Made by a program: the position numbers and the translations under genes
Part shown: positions 4,243 to 5,529 of the stretch, piece after piece
Layout of the letters: the number at the start of each line of letters is the position of its first letter
Position numbering within the stretch: the first letter of the stretch is position 1
NCBI GenBank assembly: GCA_947589375.1
Contig: CANQAO010000072.1
Location: 1 to 5,529 of the forward strand
DNA from: an uncultured Bacilli bacterium
Lineage (GTDB): Bacteria > Bacillota_I > Bacilli_A > RF39 > UBA660
DNA length: 5,529 nt
Direction of reading: 5' to 3'
Notes under the pieces: model-generated
Told to the model about the DNA's origin: nothing
What the model saw: only the letters and a program-made list of their open reading frames with translations
Databases searched by the model: none

Positions 4243-5529
4243 ATCTAACCACAATGTTAACTAATCTTTGTGGGATGACGACAATATTAATGATTTTTTT
4301 GCCATGAACAAATTTTTGAACATTTTCATTTTCTAAAGCTGTTTGTTGCATTAGATCTTTAGAAGCATTAATGTTCATAGTGGCTTTACCACGTACTTTG
4401 CCATTTACTTGAATCACCATTTCAAAATTTTCATTAATGGTTTTCTTTTCATCATAAGTAGGCCAAGAGCTTTGACATAATGGCTGACCTAATTTACTAT
4501 TTTCGTTTATTTCTTCAGTAATATGAGGGGCGATTGGATTTAGTAAATGCACTAAAATACGCAAATCATCTTTTGTAATAGTTTCATGTTTTTCATATTC
4601 ATTTAATAATATCATTAAAGCTGATACGGCCGTATTATATTTCATGTTTTCTAAATCATTCGTAACTTTTTTGATGGTCTGATGAACTAAAGTTTCATTA
4701 GTATAACCATCATTATCGTTCAATTTTTCTTGGATTTTCCAAATACGATCTAAAAATTTCGCACATCCTTTAAGGCCATTAGTACTCCAAGCGGCATCTT
4801 TTTCATAATCACCAATAAACATTTCATAAGTTCTTAAAGCGTCAGCGCCATATTCGTTTACAATATCATCAGGATTAATAACATTACCTTTTGATTTACT
4901 CATTTTTTCGCCGCCATCACCTAAAATCATGCCATGTGATACTCTAACATCGATTGGTTCTTTATTTGGTACAAGTCCAATATTATATAAAAACTGATTC
5001 CAGAATCTAGCATAAAGTAAATGTCTTGCGGTGTGTTCCATCCCGCCATTATACCAATCGACTTTACCCCAATAATCTAAAGCTTCTTTCGAAACAAATT
5101 CTTTATCGTTATGGGGATCCATATATCTTAAGAAATACCAGCTTGAACCAGCCCAGTTTGGCATGGTATCCGTTTCTCTTTTAGCCTTGCCACCACATTT
5201 TGGACAAGTACAATTAACCCACTCTGAAATATTGGCCAGTGGACTTTCGCCATCTTCCGTTGGTTCATAGTTAGCCACATCTGGAAGTAATACTGGCAGT
5301 TCTGCTTCTGGTACTGGTACCCAACCACATTTTTCACAGTGGATAAGGGGAATGGGTTCGCCCCAAAATCTTTGTCTTGAAAAAATCCAGTCTTGCAGGC
5401 GATAATTGACTTTCGCGTGACCAATTTTATTTTCTTCTAAGTAGTCTAACATTTTTCTAATCGCGTCTTCTTTATTATTCATCCCATTTAACATACCAGA
5501 ATTAACATATTCACCATCACCAACATAAG
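4241..5529 (-). CDS. leuS: Leucyl-tRNA synthetase, C-terminal half (5' end outside window)
   Basis: LeuRS charges tRNA-Leu with leucine using ATP, in the cytoplasm. About 428 residues are visible of the ~800 usual in bacteria. The frame is open to the right edge, and the residues before the first internal Met (YVGDGEYVNSG) match LeuRS, so the ATG at 5494 is not a start. The sequence resumes at the catalytic domain (DWIFSRQRFWGEPIP, about 5392-5348), followed by a Cys-rich zinc module with CEKCG and CTCPKCGG. The class I signature KMSKS is at 4906-4892, followed by KGNVINPDD. The helical anticodon-binding domain comes next (LLNPIAPHITEE), then the C-terminal tRNA-binding domain (VIQVNGKVRGK to the LVNIVVR end). 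The HIGH motif and most of the editing domain lie outside. No defect is visible in this part. Confidence 0.98.
   Translation of the reverse strand, partial: YVGDGEYVNSGMLNGMNNKEDAIRKMLDYLEENKIGHAKVNYRLQDWIFSRQRFWGEPIPLIHCEKCGWVPVPEAELPVLLPDVANYEPTEDGESPLANISEWVNCTCPKCGGKAKRETDTMPNWAGSSWYFLRYMDPHNDKEFVSKEALDYWGKVDWYNGGMEHTARHLLYARFWNQFLYNIGLVPNKEPIDVRVSHGMILGDGGEKMSKSKGNVINPDDIVNEYGADALRTYEMFIGDYEKDAAWSTNGLKGCAKFLDRIWKIQEKLNDNDGYTNETLVHQTIKKVTNDLENMKYNTAVSALMILLNEYEKHETITKDDLRILVHLLNPIAPHITEEINENSKLGQPLCQSSWPTYDEKKTINENFEMVIQVNGKVRGKATMNINASKDLMQQTALENENVQKFVHGKKIINIVVIPQRLVNIVVR

Noticed and set aside
5128..5424. 98-residue minus-strand open frame
   Set aside because: It lies in another frame of leuS. 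The conserved leuS frame explains this stretch fully.

Overview
This is a low-GC bacterial window in which every convincing gene lies on the minus strand. Genes use strong AAAGGAGG-type ribosome binding sites, TATAAT-type promoters and the standard code (TGG encodes Trp, and TGA ends rnhB). This points to a low-GC Gram-positive lineage (Bacillota/Bacilli-like, possibly an uncultured host-associated group). I cannot name the species. No gene-free stretch exceeds about 100 bases.

In the direction of transcription (right to left), the window holds: the C-terminal half of leucyl-tRNA synthetase (leuS, open at the right edge) with an intrinsic terminator; rnhB (RNase HII), overlapped by 4 bases by a 71-residue orphan gene; a membrane protein with a C-terminal zinc ribbon and its own promoter and terminator; obgE (the Obg/CgtA ribosome-assembly GTPase) with promoter and terminator; and two tandem ORF6N-domain genes, the second running off the left edge. 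The first four units are housekeeping or lineage genes. The ORF6N pair is accessory in character, because this domain belongs to phage and mobile-element regulators.

The most unusual material is in the ORF6N pair (1-1171). The two genes share nearly identical first ~28 codons and a similar later block, but differ in the middle of the ORF6N domain and have unrelated C-terminal tails. At nearly the same place in the divergent middle, each carries a long, perfect, odd-length palindrome inside the coding sequence: 29 bp at 332-360 and 25 bp at 904-928. The two palindromes differ in sequence, in the peptide they encode and in reading-frame phase, so what is shared is the symmetry itself. A strong hairpin that captures the Shine-Dalgarno sequence and is followed by a U-run sits directly before the first gene. 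Together these suggest an autoregulated or self-targeting ORF6N cassette, but that is a hypothesis.

The first ORF6N gene lies behind the obgE terminator with no clear promoter of its own, so it is probably expressed weakly or conditionally. The second follows 2 bases after the first and must be co-transcribed with it.
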